Assembly (NCBI GenBank): GCA_003648455.1
Contig: QMPG01000131.1
Coordinates: 1-8,117 of the forward strand
Source: Bacteroidota bacterium
Lineage (GTDB): Bacteria; Bacteroidota; Bacteroidia; Bacteroidales; B39-G9
Reading direction: 5' to 3'
Length of the DNA: 8,117 bases
In this document: piece after piece, positions 1 through 5,858 of the stretch
Numbering within the stretch: the first letter of the stretch is position 1
How the letters are laid out: every line of letters begins with the position of its first letter
Translations under genes and position numbers: made by a program
Notes under the pieces: model-generated
Told to the model about the DNA's origin: nothing
Databases searched by the model: none
What the model saw: only the letters and a program-made list of their open reading frames with translations

Positions 1-1497
1 CATTGTTTCATCATCTACACGCTTAAATCCTCTAACATTTTGGATAATTTTTTCCATATCATCACTAATGAAATCATAACCATATTGTTTTTTAGTATTT
101 AATTTAGCAAATTCTTTTGTTTGTGCGTTAAGCTGTAACGTTTCAACTCCAAACGGAGCTGCACATTCAAATTCATAAGGCAATTCAATTACTTTGTTTA
201 TTTTGTCTGTTCCAATGTAATAGCTGTCAAGCAAAAGTACTTTTGAGCCGTCTGCCATATGATAAATAAAACGCAAGTAACATTCTTTATTGGCACGAAC
301 ATGAAGTTTCATTCTTTCTGCTTCGGTAAAAATAAGATTTTCATTTCCTTTGTTTGTCCATACATCAATAAGCAGACCGCCGTTTATTACTTCATTTTCG
401 CTAAAAGCTTTCATATTTGCATAAGCCTTTTCAAAGTTCTCAGGCTTAAACGAAATTGAATTATTTTCTAACCACGAAATCGGCAATTCTTTTTCAACGC
501 TTGCAAGAGTTTTTCCTGAGTTAATGTCTTTTAAAATAGCAATAACTTTTAAGTTATCTTGATTTTCCCAATATGTACCTGTTAACAGTAAATTGTTTTT
601 TTGATTATCATTAATTGGTAAATTAGCTTTTGTATTTATATTATAACCGGATATTTGTATGAGTTTTTGCTCAAGCATTTTGTATAATCTGCGAGAAAAT
701 TCACTTCCCATTTTTGTGTCTTGATAAGTAAAAGGAACCAGCCTTATGGTTTTATTAATTTTATTAGTTTGCATTTTAAAACCATTGGATAATAGATAAC
801 ATAAATCTGTAAGAGAAATATTTTTATCGGTTTCAATTTTTGATATTTCCGAATTAACTTCAAGTTTTAGTTTGTTGGTTTTTTCAAAATCAACTTGAGC
901 TGCTTTTAATTTACTTATTGCAACTAAAAAAGTTTGTGATTGTTCAATATCTCTAAAAATGGGAGAGCAATTATATAAAGTTGTCAATGCTTTTTGCTTG
1001 TTGTTATCCGACAAATATTTTTTTGCAGTCTCAATGTTTGATGAAATTTGCGAGAGTTTTTTTTCAATATTCTGCTTGTAGTGTTTGCTTAGCGCTGATT
1101 TTTTCACATATGCCAATACGTAAGCAGTTTTTTTTCTTTTATGAAAATATGTTTCGGTTTTTAATCCCACCAGATTAACATTTGAAAAAGAAACGCTCGA
1201 TTGTTTAAACGATTGACTAAATTTATTGTCAATCTCAGAAGTTTGCAAAATTGTTGTAGTTGCTACTGTAACTTGCATTGCTTCGCTAATTTGAGTTTTT
1301 ACCTGATTTTTTAATTTGGCAAAAACCTCATTAGGAACTTTATCACCTTTAATCTTTTCCCACGAAAATCCCACAAAATAAAACGACTGAGGAAATTTTT
1401 GTTTTCTTGAGTTATAGTCTATCCATTCTGGTTCCTGGCTGTATATTATGTTTGCAGATAAGCAAATTAATAAAAAAGAAATAAGTATTTTTTTCAT
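1..1497 (-). CDS. Secreted DUF4384 domain protein, C-terminus cut by window edge
   Basis: An open frame of 499 codons runs leftwards from an ATG at 1497 with no stop before the window edge. I read it through codon by codon. The N-terminus (MKKILISFLLICLSANIIYS) is a signal peptide, probably cut near S20/Q21; Cys12 lacks a proper lipobox, so export as a soluble periplasmic or outer-surface protein is more likely than a lipoprotein. Residues 22-130 (PEWIDY, YFVGFSWEK, then YVLAYVKK) resemble the N-terminal part of LPP20-like/DUF4384 proteins of Bacteroidetes. A Lys/Gln-rich, probably helical stretch follows at about 130-230. The C-terminal DUF4384 domain covers roughly 375-475, with VRANKECYLRFIYHMADGSK at 400-419 and CAAPFGVETLQL at 445-456. 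Family ends normally lie soon after this, so perhaps 10-30 residues are missing. Function is unknown. It is divergent from the metal cluster and probably unrelated to it. Confidence 0.85.
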   Translation of the reverse strand, partial: MKKILISFLLICLSANIIYSQEPEWIDYNSRKQKFPQSFYFVGFSWEKIKGDKVPNEVFAKLKNQVKTQISEAMQVTVATTTILQTSEIDNKFSQSFKQSSVSFSNVNLVGLKTETYFHKRKKTAYVLAYVKKSALSKHYKQNIEKKLSQISSNIETAKKYLSDNNKQKALTTLYNCSPIFRDIEQSQTFLVAISKLKAAQVDFEKTNKLKLEVNSEISKIETDKNISLTDLCYLLSNGFKMQTNKINKTIRLVPFTYQDTKMGSEFSRRLYKMLEQKLIQISGYNINTKANLPINDNQKNNLLLTGTYWENQDNLKVIAILKDINSGKTLASVEKELPISWLENNSISFKPENFEKAYANMKAFSENEVINGGLLIDVWTNKGNENLIFTEAERMKLHVRANKECYLRFIYHMADGSKVLLLDSYYIGTDKINKVIELPYEFECAAPFGVETLQLNAQTKEFAKLNTKKQYGYDFISDDMEKIIQNVRGFKRVDDETM

Positions 1498-1527
1498 GGT
1501 ATGAAATTTTAAAAAAACTTTTCAATT

Positions 1528-1543
1528 TCCGCCAGTTGGCGGA
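1528..1543. repeat. Palindrome TCCGCCAGTTGGCGGA, repeat-family core
   Basis: Seven-base arms TCCGCCA/TGGCGGA flank a GT centre. The same palindrome with one base changed (TCCGCCAGCTGGCGGA) occurs at 3051-3066 inside a larger hairpin element, so this is a solo core of a dispersed palindromic repeat. It lies 31 bases upstream of the DUF4384 start, where it could form a hairpin in that gene's leader. It is GC-rich against an AT-rich background. Confidence 0.7.
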
Positions 1544-1622
1544 CTTAAAAATGTTTTTTTGTTAATACTTTTTTATTTTAATTAAATAAAGGTAAGATTT
1601 TTTTTAATTATTTAAAAAAATA

Positions 1623-1654
1623 TTTGGATTATGAACATAAGTTCATTATCTTTG
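1623..1654 (+). promoter_or_regulatory. Bacteroidetes-type promoter for the DUF134 gene
   Basis: TATCTTTG at 1647-1654 matches the Bacteroidetes -7 consensus TAnnTTTG in full. A TTTG at 1623-1626 lies 20 bases upstream of it, matching the -33 TTTG element at normal spacing. Transcription would begin at about 1660, leaving a leader of about 60 bases before the ATG at 1722. This is the best promoter I see in the window and is a good candidate to drive the plus-strand cluster. Confidence 0.7.
1631..1646. promoter_or_regulatory. Candidate operator: ATGAAC-ATAA-GTTCAT inverted repeat
   Basis: Two perfect six-base inverted arms around ATAA sit in the spacer between the -33 and -7 boxes of the DUF134 promoter and end directly against the -7 box. 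A dimeric helix-turn-helix protein bound here would block RNA polymerase. The natural candidate is the DUF134 protein encoded just downstream, acting as an autorepressor. That assignment is inference; I saw no second copy of the motif in the window. Confidence 0.45.
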
Positions 1655-1721
1655 TACCATAATATTAAAATTAAATCTTTGTATATTTTATTAGTAAAGT
1701 TTAAACTTTATACTCAAACAC

Positions 1722-2195
1722 ATGGCGAGACCGGAAAAAGATAGAATTGTACTTAATCCTCCGTTATTTTCGGAGTTCAAACCCGTTGGTGTTCCAAGCA
1801 ATACGTTAATTCAGGTTTTGCTTACACTTGATGAGTATGAAGCTTTTCGTTTGTCTGATTATCTTGGTTTATCGCAATTAGAGGCAGCGAGAGAAATGGA
1901 AATATCGCGTCCTACATTTACAAGACTTATTGAAAAAGCAAGAAAAAAAATTGCAGATTTTATAGTTCAAGGGAAAGTTCTGACAATTGAAGGTGGGAAC
2001 ATCCATTTTAGACGAAATATTATTAAATGTTTAGATTGTGGACATATGTTCCAAATAAATATGGACGAGTCTCTTATTGTGTGCCCCGATTGTAAATCGA
2101 AAAATTTAATTAACCTAGCAGGTGGATTTGGTCATGGCATCTGTTGTGCTAATAGAAATCATAGAAGATTAAGAAATAGAGGTAGAAAAAAATAA
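1722..2195 (+). CDS. DUF134 (UPF0251) helix-turn-helix regulator with zinc ribbon
   Basis: A 157-residue protein opening MARPEKDRIV, the typical DUF134/UPF0251 start. Residues 20-92 carry the family core: FKPVGVP, LTLDEYEAFRLSDYLGLSQ, EAAREMEISRPTFTRLIEKARKK, then KVLTIEGG. The segment at about 48-76 is a sigma-like helix-turn-helix (LSQLEAAREMEISRPTFTRLI). A C-terminal extension holds C103-x2-C106 and C121-x2-C124, a zinc-ribbon or metal/Fe-S site, then CC at 141-142 and a very basic tail (NRNHRRLRNRGRKK). Family members are predicted DNA-binding proteins usually found next to NifX-like and MinD-like genes, as here. The cysteine set could make DNA binding respond to metal or redox state; that is inference. 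No Shine-Dalgarno is seen, which is normal for this phylum. It is probably the local regulator, perhaps acting on the inverted repeat at 1631-1646. Confidence 0.88.
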   Translation: MARPEKDRIVLNPPLFSEFKPVGVPSNTLIQVLLTLDEYEAFRLSDYLGLSQLEAAREMEISRPTFTRLIEKARKKIADFIVQGKVLTIEGGNIHFRRNIIKCLDCGHMFQINMDESLIVCPDCKSKNLINLAGGFGHGICCANRNHRRLRNRGRKK

Positions 2196-2250
2196 AATTA
2201 CATATAAGAAAATTTTAAGAATAATAAATTTTGTACTAATATTAATTAAA

Positions 2251-2258
2251 AAAGGAGG
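2251..2258 (+). promoter_or_regulatory. Strong Shine-Dalgarno AAAGGAGG before the DUF5320 gene
   Basis: AAAGGAGG lies five bases before the ATG at 2264. None of the other genes in the window has a comparable site, and Bacteroidetes generally do not rely on Shine-Dalgarno pairing. It fixes the start codon and suggests either unusually strong translation or descent from a lineage that uses such sites. Confidence 0.75.
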
Positions 2259-2263
2259 TTATC

Positions 2264-2578
2264 ATGCCAAGAGGTGATAGAACGGGACCTTCAGGAAATG
2301 GTCCTATGACAGGAAGACGAATGGGTTATTGTGCAGGCAATAACCAAGCCGGATATATGAATTCCGGATATGGCAACTATGGTCGAGGCTTTGGATATGG
2401 TCGAGGCTTTGGGCATGGAAGAGGCTTTGGATACGGCAATAGAAATTTCTATGATGAGAGTATCCCAAATATTTCTGAAAAGACATTGCTTGAAAATGAG
2501 ATTAATTCTCTAAAAGATCAATTGTCGAATTTAGAAATAAGACTTTCTGAAATCAACAATAATGATAAAGAAAGCTAA
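2264..2578 (+). CDS. DUF5320 protein, Gly/Arg-rich with C-terminal coiled coil
   Basis: A 104-residue protein with the family signature MPRGDRTGPSGNGPMTGRRMGYC at 1-23, including the single cysteine C23. The middle (34-60) is Gly/Tyr/Arg-rich and contains three tandem GRGFG(Y/H) units. The end (about 70-98) is a predicted coiled coil, EKTLLENEINSLKDQLSNLEIRLSEI, with heptad-spaced Leu/Ile. DUF5320 genes commonly neighbour DUF134 and NifX-family genes in anaerobes; function is unknown. The coiled coil suggests oligomers and the Gly-rich part is probably flexible. It is 68 bases downstream of the DUF134 gene, probably in the same transcript, and is followed by a hairpin terminator. Confidence 0.85.
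   Translation: MPRGDRTGPSGNGPMTGRRMGYCAGNNQAGYMNSGYGNYGRGFGYGRGFGHGRGFGYGNRNFYDESIPNISEKTLLENEINSLKDQLSNLEIRLSEINNNDKES
2381..2434 (+). repeat. Three tandem 18-base units inside the DUF5320 gene
   Basis: Units at 2381-2398, 2399-2416 and 2417-2434 follow GGTCGAGGCTTTGGATAT with few differences. Each encodes GRGFG(Y/H). Near identity at DNA level, including the same codons, points to recent tandem duplication and possible length variation between strains. Confidence 0.85.
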
Positions 2579-2586
2579 AAATTGTT

Positions 2587-2616
2587 AAGTAGGCCATAAA
2601 ATATGACCTACTTTTT
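2587..2616 (+). terminator. Hairpin terminator or attenuator after the DUF5320 gene
   Basis: The stem pairs 2587-2598 (AAGTAGGCCATA) with 2602-2613 (TATGACCTACTT), 11 of 12 paired, around a three-base loop. The T-rich run is short (about five T, 2612-2616), so termination may be partial. It starts 8 bases after the stop codon and separates the highly translated DUF5320 gene from the following genes. Confidence 0.6.
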
Positions 2617-2646
2617 AGTATTTAATTTAATTAAAAAAAATATAAA

Positions 2647-2868
2647 ATGAGAAATTCAAGAAATTCAGGTACCCCGGGAAGTGGTAGAGGACTTGGTAAT
2701 GGAGGCGGTCGTGGACGAAACAACGGCGGAGCTTTTGGCACAGGAGGTTTTTGTGTTTGTGCTAAATGTGGCGAAAAAATTCCTCACCAACAAGGCGTTA
2801 AATGTACTTCTGTGAAATGTCCTAAATGTGGGCATGTTATGATAAGAGAAGAACTACTTAATAAGTAG
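2647..2868 (+). CDS. Small Gly-rich protein with six-cysteine zinc ribbon
   Basis: A 73-residue protein. Residues 1-34 are Gly/Arg/Asn-rich and probably disordered (SGRGLGNGGGRGRNNGG). Residues 35-66 form a compact metal site: C36-x-C38-x2-C41-G, H47 in IPHQQGVKC, C53, then C58-P-K-C61-G. The pattern CxCxxCG...C....CPxCG is a zinc ribbon or rubredoxin-like knuckle. I recall very similar short proteins beside DUF134 and NifX-family genes in anaerobes, with no assigned function. The tail resembles that of the DUF5320 protein next door, suggesting similar surroundings or a shared partner. No Shine-Dalgarno is visible. The ATG was chosen because the Gly-rich N-terminus is typical and no earlier in-frame start is apparent. 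Confidence 0.75.
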   Translation: MRNSRNSGTPGSGRGLGNGGGRGRNNGGAFGTGGFCVCAKCGEKIPHQQGVKCTSVKCPKCGHVMIREELLNK

Positions 2869-2889
2869 AGATTATAAATTATGTAATTT

Positions 2890-3133
2890 AATGTATCCTC
2901 TCAAAATTGTTGATATTGTTAGTATATAATGTGATTACCATTCACTTTATTATACAATAGTTAGGGTCTGCACAAAAACTCCTATATTGTCATTTCGACT
3001 GAAAGGAGAAATTTCATAACACAGTGTATATAAGCTGAATGAGATTTCTCTCCGCCAGCTGGCGGATCGAAATGACAGCATAATTAAAATTTCAAGGGTT
3101 TTCGTGCAAGCATTAGTTAAGAGAGGATACATT
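2890..3133. repeat. Composite palindromic region with 13-base inverted ends
   Basis: AATGTATCCTCTC (2890-2902) and GAGAGGATACATT (3121-3133) are exact inverted repeats 244 bases apart outside to outside. Inside lie a second weaker pair (about 2914-2934 against 2942-2958, based on ATTGT...GTGA) and a third pair (2969-2981 TGCACAAAAACTC against 3096-3108 GGGTTTTCGTGCA, 11 of 13 matching), which encloses the element at 2988-3077. The region fills nearly all of the gap between the zinc-ribbon and NifX genes. It looks like a small non-autonomous mobile element, or one repeat inserted into another. I cannot see a clean target-site duplication; TTTA occurs near both ends. Confidence 0.6.
2988..3077. 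repeat. 90-base hairpin element with TGTCATTTCGA ends
   Basis: Ends TGTCATTTCGA (2988-2998) and TCGAAATGACA (3067-3077) are perfect 11-base inverted repeats. Inside, GGAGAAATTTCAT (3005-3017) imperfectly matches the complement of AATGAGATTTCTCTCC (3038-3053). The palindrome TCCGCCAGCTGGCGGA sits at 3051-3066 and shares its core with 1528-1543. This matches the style of repetitive palindromic units scattered through Bacteroidetes genomes. It has no coding capacity. Confidence 0.75.
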
Positions 3134-3162
3134 TTTAATATAATAATTAAAAACATAAACAA

Positions 3163-3495
3163 ATGAAATTCGCAATACCAACAACTGAAGGAAGATTATG
3201 TGAACATTTTGGACAATGTGAGAAGTTTGCAATAATTGAGACTAAAGGTAGTACTGTTATTTCAGAAAGTTTTGTTTCACCTCCGGAACATCACGAGAGA
3301 GTTTACCCTGGATTTTTGGCTCAGCTTAAAGTTGATGTAATAATTTCGGGAGGCATAGGACAAAAAGCAATAGATGCTTTTAATGAAAAAAATATTAAGG
3401 TTTTTGCAGGAGTTAATTCCGATTCCCCTGTTAAATTGGTTGTAAATTATTTAAACAATCAGTTAGCAGGAGGAATGAACTTATGCGATCATTAA
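3163..3495 (+). CDS. NifX/ORP-family small metal-cluster-binding protein (first copy)
   Basis: A 110-residue protein of the dinitrogenase iron-molybdenum cofactor-binding fold (NifX/NafY/NifB C-terminal; PF02579-like). It opens MKFAIPTTEGRLCEHFGQCEKFAIIE, the family's first strand and HFG loop, has SPPEHHERVYPG at 39-50, the glycine loop ISGGIGQKAID at 61-71, and ends GGMNLCDH. Possible ligands are C13, H15, C19, H43, H44, C108 and H110. Length is normal for stand-alone members, which include the Mo-Cu cluster protein ORP of Desulfovibrio. It most likely binds a metal-sulfur cluster or precursor. The GTG start of the first ATPase lies 28 bases downstream, so they are probably co-transcribed. 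No -7 box is evident directly upstream; expression may depend on readthrough of the palindromic leader. Confidence 0.88.
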   Translation: MKFAIPTTEGRLCEHFGQCEKFAIIETKGSTVISESFVSPPEHHERVYPGFLAQLKVDVIISGGIGQKAIDAFNEKNIKVFAGVNSDSPVKLVVNYLNNQLAGGMNLCDH

Positions 3496-3523
3496 TTGAA
3501 ATTATAATTTAAAAATTAGATAA

Positions 3524-4384
3524 GTGAAAATAGCAATTGCAAGTGGCAAAGGAGGCACAGGTAAAACAACCCTTTCAACAAATTTATCAAACTTTTTTGC
3601 TGAAGAGGAAAATGTTGTTCTTGTTGATTTAGATGTTGAAGAACCGGATTCCGGTTTATTTCTTAATGCTGAGTTAATTAGTAAAGAAGATAAATTTAAG
3701 ATGATTCCCAAATGGGATAAAGATAAATGCACTTTATGTGGCTTATGTCAAAAAGTTTGTAACTATAATGCTGTAATTCAACTTGGTAATGAGATTATGG
3801 TTTTCCCCGAATTATGTCATAGCTGTTACGCTTGTTCGGAGTTGTGTCCTACATCCGCATTGCCAATGTTGTCAAAAAAAATGGGAGAGTTGAAACAATT
3901 TAAATCAAATAATTTGGTTTTTATTGAAAGTCGATTAGATATTGGTGAAGAACAAGCAGTGCCATTAATAGCACAAACAAATGAGTATGTTGACAAGCAT
4001 TTCCCTAACGAAATTAATAAAATTTTTGATTGCCCTCCCGGCACATCATGTCCTGTTATAGAAGCAACAAAAGATGCAGATTTTGTGATATTAGTTACAG
4101 AACCTACTCCTTTTGGACTTAATGATTTAATTCTGGCCGTTGAGACCATGAAAACACTCAATAAAATTTTTGCCGTAGTAATTAACCGTTATGGTATTGG
4201 GAATGATGATGTAATAGAGTACTGCGAAAAAGAAAAAATTCCTATTATTGCAAAAATTCCTAACAGTCGTAAAATTGCAGAACTTTATTCAAATGGCAAG
4301 TTAATTTATAAGGATATTCCGGAAGTTAAGAAACAATTTGAAAATATTAAAAATTATATTTCTAAGATAAAAAAAGACAAATAA
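3524..4384 (+). CDS. MinD-type P-loop ATPase with inserted 2x[4Fe-4S] ferredoxin domain (first)
   Basis: A 286-residue protein starting at GTG 3524; the P-loop strand (KIAIASGKGG) begins directly after it, and no in-frame ATG precedes it. Deviant Walker A SGKGGTGKTT is at 7-16, with the MinD/Mrp signature lysine, and the switch motif DLDVEEPDSG is at 35-44. Two ferredoxin motifs follow: C69-x2-C72-x2-C75-x3-C79 and C98-x2-C101-x2-C104-x3-C108, each predicted to bind [4Fe-4S]. Walker B is FDCPPGTSCP at 168-177, then VTEPTPFGLND at 191-201. This is the soluble 'ATPase with ferredoxin insert' class found beside NifX-like proteins in anaerobes and in the ORP complex. It probably couples ATP binding and dimerisation to electron or cluster transfer. 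The next gene, a paralog, starts two bases after its stop. Confidence 0.92.
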   Translation: MKIAIASGKGGTGKTTLSTNLSNFFAEEENVVLVDLDVEEPDSGLFLNAELISKEDKFKMIPKWDKDKCTLCGLCQKVCNYNAVIQLGNEIMVFPELCHSCYACSELCPTSALPMLSKKMGELKQFKSNNLVFIESRLDIGEEQAVPLIAQTNEYVDKHFPNEINKIFDCPPGTSCPVIEATKDADFVILVTEPTPFGLNDLILAVETMKTLNKIFAVVINRYGIGNDDVIEYCEKEKIPIIAKIPNSRKIAELYSNGKLIYKDIPEVKKQFENIKNYISKIKKDK

Positions 4385-4386
4385 GA

Positions 4387-5265
4387 ATGAAAGAGATTGT
4401 AGTTATTTCTGGCAAAGGAGGCACAGGAAAAACATCTATTACGGCATCGTTTACATATCTTGGAGGTAAAGATGTTGTTGTAGCTGATTGTGATGTTGAT
4501 GCTGCTGACATGCACCTTCTTTTGCAACCGAATTTTGCAAAATCGAAAGATTTTTATAGCAGTGAAATTGCAAAAATTGACCAAAATAAATGTATTAAGT
4601 GTGGGAAATGTGCTGATGTTTGTCGTTTCAATGCTATTCCAATAATTAATGAACAGTATACAATTAATTCTCTTAATTGTGAGGGCTGTGGTTATTGCTC
4701 ACATGTTTGTCCTGTTGATGCAATAACCATGGAATTACAGAATGACGGCAAATGGTTTATTTCTAATACTCGATTTGATAATATTCTTGTTCATGCAAAA
4801 CTTGGTATTGGTTCTGACAATTCCGGCAAGCTTGTTGCAAAAGTCAAAAACGAAGCAAAAAAAATTGCAAAAGAAAAAAATAAAAATTATATAATTATTG
4901 ATGGATCGCCCGGAGTTGGATGCCCTGTAATATCTTCAATTTCAGGTGCTGATTTTGTGGTTCTTGTTACAGAGCCGACAGTCTCGGGTTTGCACGATTT
5001 AGAACGAGTTTATAAATTGGTGAAAAAATTTAATATTAATGCCGGGTGTATTATTAACAAGGCTGACCTTAATCTTCAGATATCAAAAGAAATTCAAGAA
5101 TTCCTTAAAAAAGAGGATATTGTTTTTATTGCCAATCTGCCTTATGATGAAACTTTTACCAAAGCAATGACCGCTGGTCAAACAATTGTTGAGTATGGTG
5201 AAAATAATTTAAAGAATATTATTATTGAAAGTTGGGATAAAATAAAAGAATTAGTGGAGAATTAA
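4387..5265 (+). CDS. MinD-type P-loop ATPase with inserted 2x[4Fe-4S] ferredoxin domain (second)
   Basis: A 292-residue paralog of the previous protein with the same domain order. Walker A SGKGGTGKTS is at 8-17, the switch motif DCDVDAADMHLLL at 34-46, ferredoxin motifs at C69/C72/C75/C79 and C98/C101/C104/C108, and Walker B IIDGSPGVGCP at 170-180 with C179, then VTEPTVSGLHD at 194-204. All eight cluster cysteines fall at the same residue numbers as in the first copy. The switch region differs (DCDVDAADM against DLDVEEPDS), marking the two distinct subfamilies usually found as neighbours. The two-base gap implies translational coupling and roughly equal amounts, so a heterodimer is likely; this is inference. 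Its start is supported by the P-loop strand beginning at residue 2. Confidence 0.92.
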   Translation: MKEIVVISGKGGTGKTSITASFTYLGGKDVVVADCDVDAADMHLLLQPNFAKSKDFYSSEIAKIDQNKCIKCGKCADVCRFNAIPIINEQYTINSLNCEGCGYCSHVCPVDAITMELQNDGKWFISNTRFDNILVHAKLGIGSDNSGKLVAKVKNEAKKIAKEKNKNYIIIDGSPGVGCPVISSISGADFVVLVTEPTVSGLHDLERVYKLVKKFNINAGCIINKADLNLQISKEIQEFLKKEDIVFIANLPYDETFTKAMTAGQTIVEYGENNLKNIIIESWDKIKELVEN

Positions 5266-5284
5266 TAATTAAAAAGATTAATTG

Positions 5285-5292
5285 TAAATTTG
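5285..5292 (+). promoter_or_regulatory. Possible internal -7 box TAAATTTG
   Basis: TAAATTTG matches TAnnTTTG in full and lies 94 bases before the second NifX ATG, in the only sizeable gap between the ATPases and that gene. I see no convincing TTTG about 20 bases upstream, and such AT-rich matches arise easily by chance. Confidence 0.3.
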
Positions 5293-5303
5293 CAAATAAA
5301 ACA

Positions 5304-5332
5304 ACTCTTACGGATTTGTAATTAGTAAGAGT
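5304..5332 (+). other. Hairpin in the leader of the second NifX gene
   Basis: ACTCTTAC (5304-5311) and GTAAGAGT (5325-5332) form a perfect eight-base stem around a 13-base loop. There is no T tract, so it is not a classical terminator. It may stabilise or process the mRNA between the ATPase genes and the NifX gene, or form the leader of a transcript from the possible promoter at 5285. Confidence 0.5.
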
Positions 5333-5385
5333 GTAAAGTGAAAAGAGAAGTAATTAAATATCAATATAATATAAAAAATAAAAAT

Positions 5386-5727
5386 ATGAAAATTGCATTC
5401 ACAACAAAAGGAATAGAATGGGATTCAATGATGGATCCTCGTTTTGGAAGAACAGAGTTTATTTTAATATATGATGAGGAAAAAGATGAATTAGCTAATT
5501 TTGACAATAGAGATATTGAAGGCGAAGCTCATGGTGCAGGACCAAAAACAGCACAACAATTATTTGAGATGAAACCTGATGTATTAATCACAGGTAACGG
5601 ACCAGGCGGAAATGCTGCAACAGTATTGGAAAAATCAGGAACGAAAATTTTTGTTGGAGCAGGACAAATGACTGCCAAACAAGCTTATGATGCATATAAA
5701 AAGAATGAATTAAAGGAATTTAAATAG
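5386..5727 (+). CDS. NifX-family small metal-cluster-binding protein (second copy)
   Basis: A 113-residue protein counted from ATG 5386. A longer in-frame reading from GTG 5338 adds 16 Lys/Asn/Tyr-rich residues, but the NifX fold begins exactly at MKIAFTTKGIEWDSMMDPRFGR, so the ATG is preferred. The usual HFG loop is replaced by RFGR (19-22). H49 lies in the loop EAHGAGPKTAQ, the glycine loop reads LITGNGPGGNAA (67-78), and the end is KKNELKEFK. There is no cysteine at all, so a cluster or metal would have to be held by His, Met and Asp groups or non-covalently. It lies 120 bases after the second ATPase and is followed by a strong terminator, closing this operon. A role as a carrier or partner of the ATPase pair is inference. 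Confidence 0.85.
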   Translation: MKIAFTTKGIEWDSMMDPRFGRTEFILIYDEEKDELANFDNRDIEGEAHGAGPKTAQQLFEMKPDVLITGNGPGGNAATVLEKSGTKIFVGAGQMTAKQAYDAYKKNELKEFK

Positions 5728-5752
5728 TATTATAAATAATATTATTTTTAGC

Positions 5753-5775
5753 CGTCATTGAGATGAATAATGACG
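5753..5775. repeat. CGTCATT...AATGACG palindromic repeat (copy 1)
   Basis: CGTCATT (5753-5759) and AATGACG (5769-5775) are perfect inverted arms around nine bases, followed by AAACAATC. A related copy lies at 6367-6389, followed by AAGTAATC. This style (CGTCATTgCGAGG...TGACGAAgCAATC) is a common dispersed bacterial intergenic repeat. It sits just before the terminator. Confidence 0.65.
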
Positions 5776-5799
5776 AAACAATCATTAAATGAAAGAGGT

Positions 5800-5836
5800 G
5801 CAAGGTTTTATTTAGTAAAAACCTTGCGGTTTTTTT
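5800..5836 (+). terminator. Rho-independent terminator after the second NifX gene
   Basis: GCAAGGTTTT (5800-5809) pairs perfectly with AAAACCTTGC (5818-5827) around an eight-base loop, followed by GG and seven T (5830-5836). It should end the transcript carrying the ATPases and NifX genes. The TTG start of the next gene is only 22 bases downstream, so that gene must use readthrough or a start very close to its own coding region. Confidence 0.85.
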
Positions 5837-5858
5837 CTATTAATAAATTACAACTGAT

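Noticed and set aside
259..1178. Two short plus-strand open frames of about 65 codons
   Set aside because: Both lie antisense within the DUF4384 gene, have Phe/Cys-rich low-quality translations and lack start signals.
1459..1497. Lipoprotein signal on the DUF4384 protein
   Set aside because: Cys12 is preceded by Leu-Leu-Ile rather than a lipobox and lies too early in the hydrophobic segment.
2950..3162. Minus-strand open frame of 70 codons in the gap before the first NifX gene
   Set aside because: It is made of palindromic repeat sequence and shows no recognisable domain or start signal.
3826..4161. Minus-strand open frame of 111 codons
   Set aside because: It lies wholly antisense to the first ferredoxin-MinD ATPase, whose motifs are unambiguous. 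The Ser-rich translation is typical of a shadow frame.
5338..5385. A 16-residue N-terminal extension of the second NifX protein from GTG 5338
   Set aside because: The extension is Lys/Asn/Tyr-rich and unlike the family. The fold begins exactly at the ATG at 5386.
3163..5727. Part of a nitrogenase cofactor operon
   Set aside because: The NifX-like proteins and ATPases lack nifB, nifE, nifN or nifHDK neighbours in the window, and the MinD proteins are of the ferredoxin-insert class rather than NifH.
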